In this document: one piece after another, positions 8,567-16,545 of the stretch
Layout of the letters: each line of letters begins with the position of its first letter
Numbering within the stretch: position 1 is the first letter of the stretch
Assembly: GCF_006363895.1 (NCBI RefSeq)
Contig: NZ_CP040953.1
Direction: 5' to 3' (one strand)
Length of the DNA stretch: 64,000 nucleotides
Source of the DNA: Methylopumilus universalis
GTDB lineage: Bacteria > Pseudomonadota > Gammaproteobacteria > Burkholderiales > Methylophilaceae
The notes under the pieces: model-generated
Seen by the model: the letters and a program-made list of their open reading frames with translations, nothing else
Told to the model about the DNA's origin: nothing
Database searches by the model: none
Program-made: the position numbers and the translations under genes

Positions 8567-8923
8567 CTAATTCACCCTGCAGTATTTCATTTTATTAAAG
8601 CGCCATAGAGCGAAGTATGAATAGAACACTTTACTCAGTTGGTAAATTAATGGCATTTTGATTATAAAACTTAATAATCTCCATCCTTTTAGGCTGTTCC
8701 ATATAAGACAAAATGCATCTACACCCCTATAAAGTCTCTCTTCTCCATCGATAGCATGAAGACTTAATAAAGCATCCTTCTGTGTAATTCCATATTTACG
8801 AAGTAATTCATGATGCGTATGAAGATTGCACCATAAGAAAACACCTTTCGGTGCGATTGATTTATAGTAGTTAATCTCTTTTGAACAAAGGCTGCAGTGT
8901 TGATCGTAAAGAATTTTTATCAT
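8567..8923 (-). CDS. DCC-family thiol-disulfide oxidoreductase-like protein (DUF393)
   Basis: This is a small thioredoxin-fold protein of the DCC family, named for the YDxxCxxC start seen here as YDQHCSLC at residues 6-13. The later segment YRGVDAFCLIWNSLKGWR and the hydrophobic LPLIYQLSKVFYSYFALWR-like tail also fit (here with KM before PLIY). Length (118) is typical. The redox partner is unknown. It is first in an operon whose promoter lies about 150 bases upstream, with a terminator-like hairpin in the leader. Confidence 0.85.
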   Translation of the reverse strand: MIKILYDQHCSLCSKEINYYKSIAPKGVFLWCNLHTHHELLRKYGITQKDALLSLHAIDGEERLYRGVDAFCLIWNSLKGWRLLSFIIKMPLIYQLSKVFYSYFALWRFNKMKYCRVN

Positions 8924-8934
8924 ATTTTTTAATC

Positions 8935-8981
8935 TTTAAAAGAGAAAGGCTCCAAACCATTCGGGGGAAAAATTTGGAGCC
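8935..8981 (-). terminator. Terminator-like hairpin in the leader of the DCC operon
   Basis: GGCTCCAAA (8948-8956) and TTTGGAGCC (8973-8981) form a perfect 9-bp stem with a 16-base loop that contains five C in a row on the minus-strand RNA. On the minus strand the stem is followed by TTTCTCTTTT, giving an intrinsic terminator shape. It lies between the predicted start of transcription (about 9065) and the DCC start codon (8923). It could end a small RNA or act as an attenuator. Confidence 0.65.
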
Positions 8982-9065
8982 GATCGAGCAATATTTCAGC
9001 TTATTGCTTCTTAACTAGAGTTTAAAAGCCAATAAAAATTCATTTTTTATAAAAATATACAAGAA
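8940..9065 (-). ncRNA. Candidate small RNA or regulatory leader, about 125 nt
   Basis: A convincing sigma70 promoter (9072-9100) and a terminator-like hairpin (8948-8981) bracket about 125 bases without a plausible ORF. RNA made here would be AU-rich, with a C-rich loop in the terminal hairpin of a kind that can bind G-rich ribosome-binding sites. The alternative is a leader of the DCC-DUF429-DUF3147 mRNA with conditional read-through. I recognise no known RNA family. The spacer from 8924 to 9483 holds no credible gene. Confidence 0.45.
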
Positions 9066-9071
9066 ATGTAG

Positions 9072-9100
9072 CCTATAGATTGCAGTTTATTAACTGTCAA
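9072..9100 (-). promoter_or_regulatory. Sigma70 promoter for candidate sRNA / DCC operon
   Basis: On the minus strand TTGACA (9095-9100) is followed after exactly 17 bases by TATAGG (9072-9077). The -35 is perfect and the -10 keeps the key TAT. Transcription would start near 9065, about 140 bases before the DCC start codon. Confidence 0.65.
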
Positions 9101-9323
9101 GAATTTGAGCCATTTTAGGTGGCTTTAATTAGCGTTGAAGCTGAAGATTTATTGTGGAAGGTAAAGTAAAAGAGCCCCTCCATTCTGCATGTTCTACAAG
9201 GATAGTAAGTAACAAAAGGGAAGGGGCAAACTTAGAAAAAATTTACGTCGAAATAAATTTTAACTGATCTAATTTATGCTTTTTTTTATAAAAATCAACA
9301 CAGTAAAGCGCATTTATTTATTT

Positions 9324-9354
9324 CCATAATTTAATTATGGTTAATGATAACCAT
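9324..9354. promoter_or_regulatory. Overlapping palindromes upstream of proteorhodopsin
   Basis: Two perfect inverted repeats share a half-site. CCATAATT (9324-9331) pairs with AATTATGG (9333-9340), and ATGGTTA (9337-9343) pairs with TAACCAT (9348-9354). They lie about 130 bases before the rhodopsin start codon. They could be an operator with three half-sites, or two mutually exclusive RNA hairpins. Confidence 0.5.
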
Positions 9355-9472
9355 GAAACAAAATTTAAGTGTTTTGAAAAATTCAAATCACAGGCTAAAC
9401 TGACATTTAGATAATTTACTTAAACACTAGTTAATTATTTTAGTTCTTGAAAGTTGTTTTCTATCAACCATT

Positions 9473-9479
9473 AGGAGGT
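9473..9479 (+). promoter_or_regulatory. Strong Shine-Dalgarno of proteorhodopsin
   Basis: AGGAGGT, a near-perfect anti-16S complement, ends four bases before the ATG at 9484. Most genes in the window have weak sites, so this one signals high translation and fixes the start. Confidence 0.9.
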
Positions 9480-9483
9480 TCCT

Positions 9484-10275
9484 ATGTTTCAAGGTTTTTT
9501 TAAATCGGTAAAAAATAAGAGCTTATTAGGTTTGTCTTTATTAGGCTTATCGACATTAGCTTTTGCAGAGGGCCATTCAGCCCAAGTTCTCCAATCAAGT
9601 GATTTTGTTGGCATTACTTTTTGGTTAATTTCAATGGCATTAGTTGCTTCAACTGCTTTTTTCTTTCTTGAAAGAGATCGCGTAGTAGGTAAGTGGAAAA
9701 CTTCTCTTACTGTATCTGGACTAGTGACATTAGTAGCAGCTGTTCACTATTTCTATATGCGTGACGTGTGGATTGCAACAGGATCAACACCAACAGTGTA
9801 TAGATATATTGATTGGTTAATTACAGTACCTTTATTAATGATTGAATTCTATTTAATTCTTTCAGCGATTACGAAGGTTTCTACAGGTGTCTTTTGGAGA
9901 CTTGTAATTGGTACATTAGTAATGCTTGTTGGAGGTTATGTCGGTGAGGCTGGTTATGCTGATGTTATGACATCATTCATTGTTGGTATGCTTGGATGGT
10001 TCTATATCCTTTACGAAATTTTTGCTGGTGAAGCAAGTAAAATCGCTGCAAATAAAGCTCCAGCAACAGTTCAAAAAGCCTTCAATACAATGCGATTAAT
10101 TGTTACATTTGGTTGGGCAATTTATCCATTAGGCTATTACTTTGGTTATTTAACTGGTTCAGATCCTGCAAGCAGCATGGCATCATTAAACATCATCTAT
10201 AACTTAGCTGACGTTTTAAACAAAATTGCTTTCGGTGTAATTATTTGGTCTGTAGCAGTATCAGAATCAAAATAA
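9484..10275 (+). CDS. Proteorhodopsin, green-type light-driven proton pump
   Basis: A 263-residue seven-helix retinal protein with a cleavable N-terminal signal (ends near LAFAEG), as in classical proteorhodopsins. Helix C reads YRYIDWLITVPLLMIEFYL. Asp110 is the proton acceptor, Thr114 completes the motif, and Glu121 is the cytoplasmic donor, matching PR D97/T101/E108. Leu118 sits at the PR-105 tuning site, predicting green absorption. His88 matches PR His75, and Lys247 in LADVLNKIAF binds retinal. Phe165 aligns with xanthorhodopsin Gly156, so no carotenoid window is expected. A very strong Shine-Dalgarno precedes it and a perfect terminator follows, so it is probably an abundant monocistronic message. 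Confidence 0.97.
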   Translation: MFQGFFKSVKNKSLLGLSLLGLSTLAFAEGHSAQVLQSSDFVGITFWLISMALVASTAFFFLERDRVVGKWKTSLTVSGLVTLVAAVHYFYMRDVWIATGSTPTVYRYIDWLITVPLLMIEFYLILSAITKVSTGVFWRLVIGTLVMLVGGYVGEAGYADVMTSFIVGMLGWFYILYEIFAGEASKIAANKAPATVQKAFNTMRLIVTFGWAIYPLGYYFGYLTGSDPASSMASLNIIYNLADVLNKIAFGVIIWSVAVSESK

Positions 10276-10300
10276 GTAAAGTAAGTATGTAATTTCTTTA

Positions 10301-10335
10301 AAAAACTGTGCAGCTTAGGCTGCACAGTTTTTTTA
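10301..10335 (+). terminator. Intrinsic terminator of proteorhodopsin
   Basis: ACTGTGCAGC (10305-10314) and GCTGCACAGT (10319-10328) form a perfect 10-bp stem with a TTAG loop. An A run precedes it and a run of seven T follows. It separates the first rhodopsin from the second rhodopsin and crt genes. Confidence 0.95.
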
Positions 10336-10399
10336 TTTTTACTAATTAAATTAAATAATATCAATAGGTTAAGATAACTAATATCGATACACTAACCCC

Positions 10400-11125
10400 A
10401 TGAGCATAGATGAGTTTAATTTAGTATATAACGCGATCTCTTTTGCAATCGCTGCTTTTGGAGCATCAACCGTATTTTTCCTCCTGCAAAGGTCACAAGT
10501 TTCACCCGCATACAAAACTGCATTAACCCTTTCAGGACTTGTTTGTTTAATTACAACTTACCATTACTTAAGAATTTTTGAGAGCTTCAACAGTGCTTAT
10601 GTATTGAAAGATGGTTTAGTGATACAAAGTGATATGCAATTTAATAATGCATATCGATATGTTGATTGGCTATTAACCGTTCCCTTATTACTTCTAGAAT
10701 TTGTATTAGTCTTAAGATTGCCTCATACGGAAACATACAAAAAAGGGCTGGGGCTAACTTTAGCTTCTGCGATTATGGTTTTATTGGGCTACCCTGGGGA
10801 AACCCTTACAATTGGATTTGCTAAGATTATTTGGTGGATTTTAGCAATGATTCCATTTTCTTATATATTGTATGAAATGATTAAAGGGGTCGGTGCATCC
10901 ATTAAAACTCAACCTTTAGTTGTTCAGCCATTATTCAAAAAAACAAGACTACTGATTATTCTGTCATGGTCATTTTATCCGCTTGTTTATATCCTACCTT
11001 TATTTGGTCTGTCCGCATTCGTCAGTGTTCAGGTTGGGTTCACTGTTGTTGATATAGTTGCTAAATCAGTTTTCGGGATTTTGATTTATATTATTGCGCA
11101 AAGAAAATCAGAAATTGGCGCTTAG
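10400..11125 (+). CDS. Second rhodopsin, xanthorhodopsin-like proton pump
   Basis: A 241-residue seven-helix rhodopsin without signal peptide, much closer to Salinibacter xanthorhodopsin than to its neighbour. Shared features are YHYLRI, the long YVLKDG...NNAYRYVDWLLTVPLL region and LGYPGE. Asp89, Thr93 and Glu100 give the proton-pump pattern, Leu97 predicts green absorption, His55 matches the acceptor-linked His, and Lys222 in VVDIVAKSVFG binds retinal. The site that opens the carotenoid pocket in xanthorhodopsin (Gly156) is Trp146 here, so an antenna is unlikely. No strong Shine-Dalgarno is seen, unlike the first rhodopsin. No terminator separates it from crtE. Confidence 0.95.
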   Translation: MSIDEFNLVYNAISFAIAAFGASTVFFLLQRSQVSPAYKTALTLSGLVCLITTYHYLRIFESFNSAYVLKDGLVIQSDMQFNNAYRYVDWLLTVPLLLLEFVLVLRLPHTETYKKGLGLTLASAIMVLLGYPGETLTIGFAKIIWWILAMIPFSYILYEMIKGVGASIKTQPLVVQPLFKKTRLLIILSWSFYPLVYILPLFGLSAFVSVQVGFTVVDIVAKSVFGILIYIIAQRKSEIGA

Positions 11126-11133
11126 TTAAGTCT

Positions 11134-11164
11134 TTGACAAACAGATATATTTTATACATATATT
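11134..11164 (+). promoter_or_regulatory. Possible promoter of crt-blh operon
   Basis: A perfect TTGACA (11134-11139) lies in the 58-base gap before crtE, with TATATT (11159-11164) 19 bases downstream. The spacing is longer than ideal and alternative -10 choices fit less well, so read-through from the rhodopsin may also feed the operon. Confidence 0.4.
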
Positions 11165-11183
11165 CTTTTAAATAAGACTCATT

Positions 11184-12128
11184 ATGATTTCAAACGAAAG
11201 TGATTCACTAGAGAGCGTTAAAAAACAGCTAGCCAAGTCTTTCGAGGTGAACGAAAAAAATTTATCTCTATGGCTGAATTGGCATGGAGGGTCAGAAGGA
11301 AAATTAATTCGCTCTCACCTGGCACTTTCTACCGGAGAAGCATTAGGATTATCAAAACATACAGCAATTATTTGGGCAGTGGTTTGTGAGTTAATTCATA
11401 GCGCCTCGCTTCTGCATGATGACATTTGTGACAGCGATGAGATTAGAAGAGGCAAGGTAAGCGTATGGAAAAATTTTGGTATACCAGCTGCTATATGCAC
11501 TGGCGACTATTTAATAGCAGAATCCTTTAAAAAAATTACTGAAATTGAGCAGGGCTGGCATCAAAATATTTTACTAGGGTTACTTTCAGGCACCGTAAAG
11601 GAAATTGTTTTTGGCCAGTCAGGCGATGTCAACACAAGCTTCTTAAGTCTAGGCTGGGAAGAGTATAAAAGTCTGGCCACAGCAAAAACATCACCCCTTA
11701 TTTGTTTGCCTATCATGGGAATGTTTAAATGCGCTGAACTAGATGAACCTTATTATATTAATTTAAGAAAAATGACAGACGAAATAGGACTGGCTTATCA
11801 AATTGTTAATGACTTAGAAAATATTTTATTAAACCAAGCAAATGAAATTCCTACAGATATTGAGTTTGAAAGGATGAATGCATTGCTAGTTTTAGTTAAA
11901 GAAAAGTCTTCCGAAAAAGAAATTAATTTTTTGAAAAAAAATAAAGCTGAATTTAAGCAATTTTTAATATCTTCAAATATTAATGATGATTTAATTGATA
12001 GGATTCAATTGATACTAGAAAATATTAAAAATTCTTTACACCTTATGCCGGTCGTCATCAGACCTATTATTTCTTCTCTTTGTGAAGAGGTAAACAAAAA
12101 AGCTAGCCAGTTTACACATGCAAAATAA
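11184..12128 (+). CDS. crtE: Geranylgeranyl diphosphate synthase-like polyprenyl synthetase
   Basis: CrtE would extend farnesyl to geranylgeranyl diphosphate, the C20 precursor for phytoene. The all-helical prenyltransferase fold is shown by GEALGLS and the first Asp-rich motif LLHDDICDSDEIRRG (DDxxD followed by RRG). The second Asp-rich motif, normally DDxxD, is replaced by QIVNDLENI. That loses two of the three metal-binding acids, which is unusual but may be tolerated in this sublineage. Length (314) is normal. It overlaps crtI by 11 bases and opens the crtE-I-B-Y-blh operon. Confidence 0.87.
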   Translation: MISNESDSLESVKKQLAKSFEVNEKNLSLWLNWHGGSEGKLIRSHLALSTGEALGLSKHTAIIWAVVCELIHSASLLHDDICDSDEIRRGKVSVWKNFGIPAAICTGDYLIAESFKKITEIEQGWHQNILLGLLSGTVKEIVFGQSGDVNTSFLSLGWEEYKSLATAKTSPLICLPIMGMFKCAELDEPYYINLRKMTDEIGLAYQIVNDLENILLNQANEIPTDIEFERMNALLVLVKEKSSEKEINFLKKNKAEFKQFLISSNINDDLIDRIQLILENIKNSLHLMPVVIRPIISSLCEEVNKKASQFTHAK

Positions 12129-13587
12129 AAAAATAATTGTAATCGGAAGTGGTTTTGGGGGAATCGCTGCAGCTCTGCGAATGAGGGCTAAAGGTTATGA
12201 AGTCGATTTGCATGAAAAATTGGATCAAATAGGTGGAAGAGCAAGGCAGTTTAATCGAAATGGCTTTGTTTACGACGCTGGCCCTACAGTCATTACCGCA
12301 CCCTATCTTTTTAGGGAATTATTTGAAATTTTTAATGAAGAAATTGATGATTTCATTAAATTTATCCCTTTAGATCCTTGGTATCGATTTAGATTTCATG
12401 ATGGGACATTTTTTAATTATGGCCCAGATCAAGATCAGCTATTAGAACAAATAAAAGCCATTGAGCCTAGAGATGTAAATGGCTATCTTAAAATGCTTCA
12501 GCATGCTGAGAAAATATTTGAATTAGGCTACCTCAAGCTTGCTGATCAGCCTTTTCATAAATTAAGTAGTTTAATTAAATATACCCCCGATATTATTAAG
12601 TTAAAGGGCTATCAATCTGTTTATCAATTTGTGTCAAGCTATCTAAGCCACCCAAATTTAAGGCAAGCCTTCTCAATTCAGCCATTGCTTGTTGGAGGTA
12701 ATCCTTTTAATACAACCTCAATTTATGCTCTTATTCACGCGCTTGAAAAAAAATGGGGAGTATTTTTTGCCAAGGGAGGAACTGGAGAAATAATATCTCA
12801 GTTAAAGATGCTGATGGAGCGCCAGGGTGTAAATATATTTCTTAATAGCGAAATTAAGAAAATTGTTACTCGCGACAAAATGGTTGAAGGCATAGAAATT
12901 GAGGATGGTAAATCTTATAAGGCTGATTATTTAATTACAAATGCAGATCCTATTTATACAAATACCAATTTAATAGAACATAAAAAAATTTCCTTGCATA
13001 ATAAATTTGTAAAGAAAACAGCCAAGCACTCCATGGGTTTGTTCGTTCTTTTCTTTGGAACAAAAGTTAAATATGAGGATATTGCTCACCATACTATTTG
13101 GATGGGACCTCGCTACAAAGAATTGCTTAGTGATATCTTTGATCGCTATAAATTATCCGAGGATTTTTCTATTTACCTTCATAGACCCACAGCAACTGAT
13201 CCTGATTTTGCCCCTGCAGGCTGCGATAGTTTTTATGCGTTAGTTCCAGTACCAAATTTGAAAGGAAATATTAGCTGGAAAGAAGAGGCGCCGAAATTTA
13301 CACAATCTATTATTAAGGCTCTAGAGCAAACCATGATGCCAAAACTTAGTGAATATATTTGCGAATCTTTTGTTATGACTCCTGACGATTTTCTTCAAGA
13401 TTACAACACGCCTTTTGGCTCAGGATTTTCTATTGCTCCGTTATTTAGACAATCTGCATGGTTCAGGACGCACAATAAGGATGATTTATATCAGAACCTT
13501 TTTTATGTAGGTGCTGGGACTCATCCGGGCGCTGGTGTTCCAGGCGTCCTCAATTCAGCCAAAGTTATCGATCAATTGATTCCATAG
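12118..13587 (+). CDS. crtI: Phytoene desaturase
   Basis: CrtI desaturates phytoene to lycopene in several FAD-dependent steps at the membrane. The 489-residue protein opens with the dinucleotide motif IVIGSGFGGIAAALRMRA and the GGRARQF and YDAGPTVIT segments. It closes with the bacterial-type signature YVGAGTHPGAGVPGVLNSAK. The start overlaps the crtE end by 11 bases, and crtB follows after a single base. Identity is firm; the number of desaturations (lycopene is assumed because crtY follows) is inferred. Confidence 0.95.
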   Translation: MQNKKIIVIGSGFGGIAAALRMRAKGYEVDLHEKLDQIGGRARQFNRNGFVYDAGPTVITAPYLFRELFEIFNEEIDDFIKFIPLDPWYRFRFHDGTFFNYGPDQDQLLEQIKAIEPRDVNGYLKMLQHAEKIFELGYLKLADQPFHKLSSLIKYTPDIIKLKGYQSVYQFVSSYLSHPNLRQAFSIQPLLVGGNPFNTTSIYALIHALEKKWGVFFAKGGTGEIISQLKMLMERQGVNIFLNSEIKKIVTRDKMVEGIEIEDGKSYKADYLITNADPIYTNTNLIEHKKISLHNKFVKKTAKHSMGLFVLFFGTKVKYEDIAHHTIWMGPRYKELLSDIFDRYKLSEDFSIYLHRPTATDPDFAPAGCDSFYALVPVPNLKGNISWKEEAPKFTQSIIKALEQTMMPKLSEYICESFVMTPDDFLQDYNTPFGSGFSIAPLFRQSAWFRTHNKDDLYQNLFYVGAGTHPGAGVPGVLNSAKVIDQLIP

Positions 13588-13588
13588 T

Positions 13589-14479
13589 ATGAAGAATAGT
13601 TTATTGATGCGTAAGCATGGAAAAACTTTTTATTGGGCCTCTTTTTTTCTTGATAAGGCCAAAATGCAAGCGATTTTCTCGATTTACAGCTTTTGTCGAA
13701 AAATAGATGACATGGTTGATGAAGCTAAAAACTTAAGTGTTGCCAAAAAAAAACTTCTTATATTTATAAGCGCGTGGAATAAAGGCAAACCTCATCCGGT
13801 CATTAGCGTATTAAATAATATTCCAAAGGAAAATTGGCCGAATCAAAAACTTGTAAAAAATTTTCTGAATGGACAAATATACGATATTAAATTTACCTCA
13901 TTTAAGTCAGAAAAAGCCTTAATCATTTATTGTTACCAAGTTGCAGGTACAGTGGGATTAATGGTGTGTGACATCTTCGGCGTAAAAGATAAAAAAATGC
14001 GTTATTTTGCAATTGATTTAGGCATTGCAATGCAATTGATAAATATTTCTCGAGATATTTATGAAGACAGTTTACGAAATAGAATCTATCTACCTGAGAG
14101 CCTCATGGGCAAACATTCAGCTAAAGAAATAGCCTACCCAACAAGGGAAACTGCAGCAAAAATAGACTACACTCGAAAAAAACTTATTAACCTAGCAAAT
14201 ATTTACTTTGCCAGTGCTAGTAGTGCGATTGATCACCTCCCCCGAGGCGCCTCCCTTGCAGTTAAATTGGCTTCTGCACTCTACCAGCAAATTGGACATC
14301 AATTAATTCAGACCCAATATCAACATAAAGAAAAAAGATGCTATGTGAATACCTTATGTAAGGTGCTGATTACCTTTAAGATTATTACTAAATTTTTGCT
14401 TACTTTTAAAGCTAAACTAAAGCCTCATGATAAGAATCTGCATAAATTCATAATGACACTTCCAGATGCTCACTTTTAA
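13589..14479 (+). CDS. crtB: Phytoene synthase
   Basis: CrtB condenses two geranylgeranyl diphosphates to phytoene. The trans-isoprenyl synthase motifs are both present: YSFCRKIDDMVDEA with the first Asp pair near residue 38, and NISRDIYEDSLRNRIYLP near residue 155, matching the usual RDxxED signature. At 296 residues it is close to normal bacterial size. It lies within a tightly packed operon (1 base after crtI, 3 before crtY). Confidence 0.94.
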   Translation: MKNSLLMRKHGKTFYWASFFLDKAKMQAIFSIYSFCRKIDDMVDEAKNLSVAKKKLLIFISAWNKGKPHPVISVLNNIPKENWPNQKLVKNFLNGQIYDIKFTSFKSEKALIIYCYQVAGTVGLMVCDIFGVKDKKMRYFAIDLGIAMQLINISRDIYEDSLRNRIYLPESLMGKHSAKEIAYPTRETAAKIDYTRKKLINLANIYFASASSAIDHLPRGASLAVKLASALYQQIGHQLIQTQYQHKEKRCYVNTLCKVLITFKIITKFLLTFKAKLKPHDKNLHKFIMTLPDAHF

Positions 14480-14482
14480 TAT

Positions 14483-15610
14483 ATGAAACAAAAATTTGAT
14501 ATTGGAATTATTGGTGCTGGCTTATCTGGATTAACTCTTGGAAATTCTCTTCTCAGTAAAAAAATTAAAAATTTCATTTTAATTGAAAAAAATACCCACT
14601 TAAAAAATGATAAAACATACAGCTTTTGGTCAGGACCAGGATTGTTTGATATTAAAAAAAGCTTCAGTGTAAAACCGAAAAAAGAATGGTCACAAATAGA
14701 AATTAAGGTTAAAAATAAATCTTACAAGATTGATCTTGGTAGTTACAGGTATGCATGTTATAGCTCAGAATCCATTCTAGACGAACTATATAAAAAGATT
14801 ACTAAAGAGGGGATTAAGGTAGAAAGAGGCCAATCAATTAATCATGTTAAAAAAAATCAAGATGGTTGGGAAATTAAATTAAAGAATAAAAAAATATTAC
14901 TTAAGAATGTAATAGATAGTAGACCCAATAAAGTATTTGATGATAAGTATCCATCTTTGAAGCAAGTTTTTGTGGGTTCTGAGATTATTTCAAATCAAAA
15001 TATATTTGATCAAAATGTGGTGACATTGATGGATTTCTCTGAGTCGAACAAAAATGTCATTTTTACTTATATTCTTCCATTCTCAAAAAATAAAGCTTTG
15101 ATAGAAACAACCTTTTTCTCATCCGAGATAAATTTCAAGCAAGTTGGAAAGATACATTTTCTTACTTTAAAAAAGTTTGATATAAAGGAAATAACAAGAA
15201 CAGAGAAAGCTGTTCTTCCGATGTCGCCATATATTGACAGGAAAATGGAAGAGCAATATTTTAGGATTGGGAACTTTGGAGGAGCTTCTAGGCCTGCTTC
15301 GGGTTATGCATTCACTCGAATCGCACTATGGGCGAACCAAATAAAAACAAAAAAGGAATTTTGCTATGACATGATTCATCACAAAGAAAATTATCTTACA
15401 AATTGGCTAGATAAAATCTTTCTTTCTGTATTGAGATCTGATCCTAAAAAAGCCCCTGAAATATTTAAAGTTTTTTTTACCAAAGTGCCCATTTCATCTG
15501 TTATTAGATTTTTATCTGACCAATCAAGACTGGTCGATTATTTTGTGATTATTTTGAAATTACCAAAATTAGTAATGCTTAGAGGCTTAATAAACTTATA
15601 TGTTAAATAA
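14483..15610 (+). CDS. crtY: Lycopene beta-cyclase
   Basis: CrtY closes both ends of lycopene to beta-carotene. The protein has an N-terminal dinucleotide fold (IGIIGAGLSGLTLGNSLL), the cyclase-typical TYSFWSGPG segment around residue 45, and a later FRIGNFGGASRPASGYAFTR stretch, which is the CrtY signature. It is 375 residues. Its codon use is strikingly rich in AAA/Lys. The stop overlaps the blh start by 11 bases, which suits coupled synthesis of the cyclase and cleavage enzyme. Confidence 0.93.
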   Translation: MKQKFDIGIIGAGLSGLTLGNSLLSKKIKNFILIEKNTHLKNDKTYSFWSGPGLFDIKKSFSVKPKKEWSQIEIKVKNKSYKIDLGSYRYACYSSESILDELYKKITKEGIKVERGQSINHVKKNQDGWEIKLKNKKILLKNVIDSRPNKVFDDKYPSLKQVFVGSEIISNQNIFDQNVVTLMDFSESNKNVIFTYILPFSKNKALIETTFFSSEINFKQVGKIHFLTLKKFDIKEITRTEKAVLPMSPYIDRKMEEQYFRIGNFGGASRPASGYAFTRIALWANQIKTKKEFCYDMIHHKENYLTNWLDKIFLSVLRSDPKKAPEIFKVFFTKVPISSVIRFLSDQSRLVDYFVIILKLPKLVMLRGLINLYVK

Positions 15611-16481
15611 AGTCAGAATTCACCAGTTCTTTTATTTGATATTAAGTTTTTTCTTAATATTTTTTTCTCAACAGAATAGTTTTTTGAATATTACTGATAT
15701 CCATTCATCTCTCGCAATCTTATTTCTAATTATTATGTCTTTTGGTGTCTCTCATGGAGCTGCTGACTCCATTATCATATGGAAAACTTTTCCTAAAGTT
15801 AAGACCAAAGCTATAGCTTTCTTAATTTATTTATCCACTGTTCTTTTGGGGCTTATTTTATGGTTTCAAAGTCCCATACTAGGTTTAGTTCTTTTACTTT
15901 TAATGTCAATGTTCCATTTTGGTCATAGCGATCTTTCACACTTAGGTCGGGCCCCTCAAAGCATCAAGATTTCATGGGGTATTGTCATGACATTACTCCC
16001 TGTCATTTTTTTTGAAAAAGATGTTAAATCAATTTTTGATGCTTTGACAAATTCAGATATAAACCTTCAAGTATTTGTTATGCTGAAATTTATTACAATT
16101 GCCTTTATAGCTAGTTTTTTAATTTTGCTTTATCTCGATAAGGTTATTAGCAAAAAAGATAAGTTCTTTCTTGTCTTCGAGTTTTTAATAACAATCATTC
16201 TTGCTAGTCTTCTACAGCCAGTTTATTGGTTTACCTTCTATTTCTGTTTTTTACATGGTCTTAGAGCATTAATTAATATTGGAATTAAGTCTTTAAGAGA
16301 CTTAATGTTTTTAGTAGCTTTTACCTTGCCAGTTACTTTCTTTTCTTACTTTCTTCTTTTTGAGCATTTGCAAATTAACTATTTAAATATCATTTTCTCT
16401 GTTTTAATGGCTCTTACAATTTCTCATATGCTCTTACCTTTAATGAATCGCTTACTGCTCAGCAGAGTCTATAAGCGGTAA
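15600..16481 (+). CDS. blh: Beta-carotene 15,15'-dioxygenase (Blh family)
   Basis: Blh cleaves beta-carotene to two retinals, the chromophore of both rhodopsins upstream. The protein is almost wholly hydrophobic with about eight helices. It carries the expected iron-binding histidine segments: FGVSHGAADSII, SMFHFGHSDLSH, YFCFLHGLRALIN and ISHMLLPLMNRLL. Length (293) is normal. It ends the crt operon, and its 11-base overlap with crtY is typical of retinal clusters. There is no clear terminator before nhaD, which has its own promoter. Confidence 0.94.
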   Translation: MLNKVRIHQFFYLILSFFLIFFSQQNSFLNITDIHSSLAILFLIIMSFGVSHGAADSIIIWKTFPKVKTKAIAFLIYLSTVLLGLILWFQSPILGLVLLLLMSMFHFGHSDLSHLGRAPQSIKISWGIVMTLLPVIFFEKDVKSIFDALTNSDINLQVFVMLKFITIAFIASFLILLYLDKVISKKDKFFLVFEFLITIILASLLQPVYWFTFYFCFLHGLRALINIGIKSLRDLMFLVAFTLPVTFFSYFLLFEHLQINYLNIIFSVLMALTISHMLLPLMNRLLLSRVYKR

Positions 16482-16483
16482 AG

Positions 16484-16512
16484 TTATTGACGTTCGTTTA
16501 TTCTGCTACAAT
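16484..16512 (+). promoter_or_regulatory. Extended -10 promoter of nhaD
   Basis: TTATTG (16484-16489) and TACAAT (16507-16512) are 17 bases apart, and TG one base before the -10 gives an extended -10 element. It would give nhaD a transcript independent of the crt operon. Confidence 0.6.
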
Positions 16513-16545
16513 CTATTTCAACCAATAACTTGTTAATTAATAACC

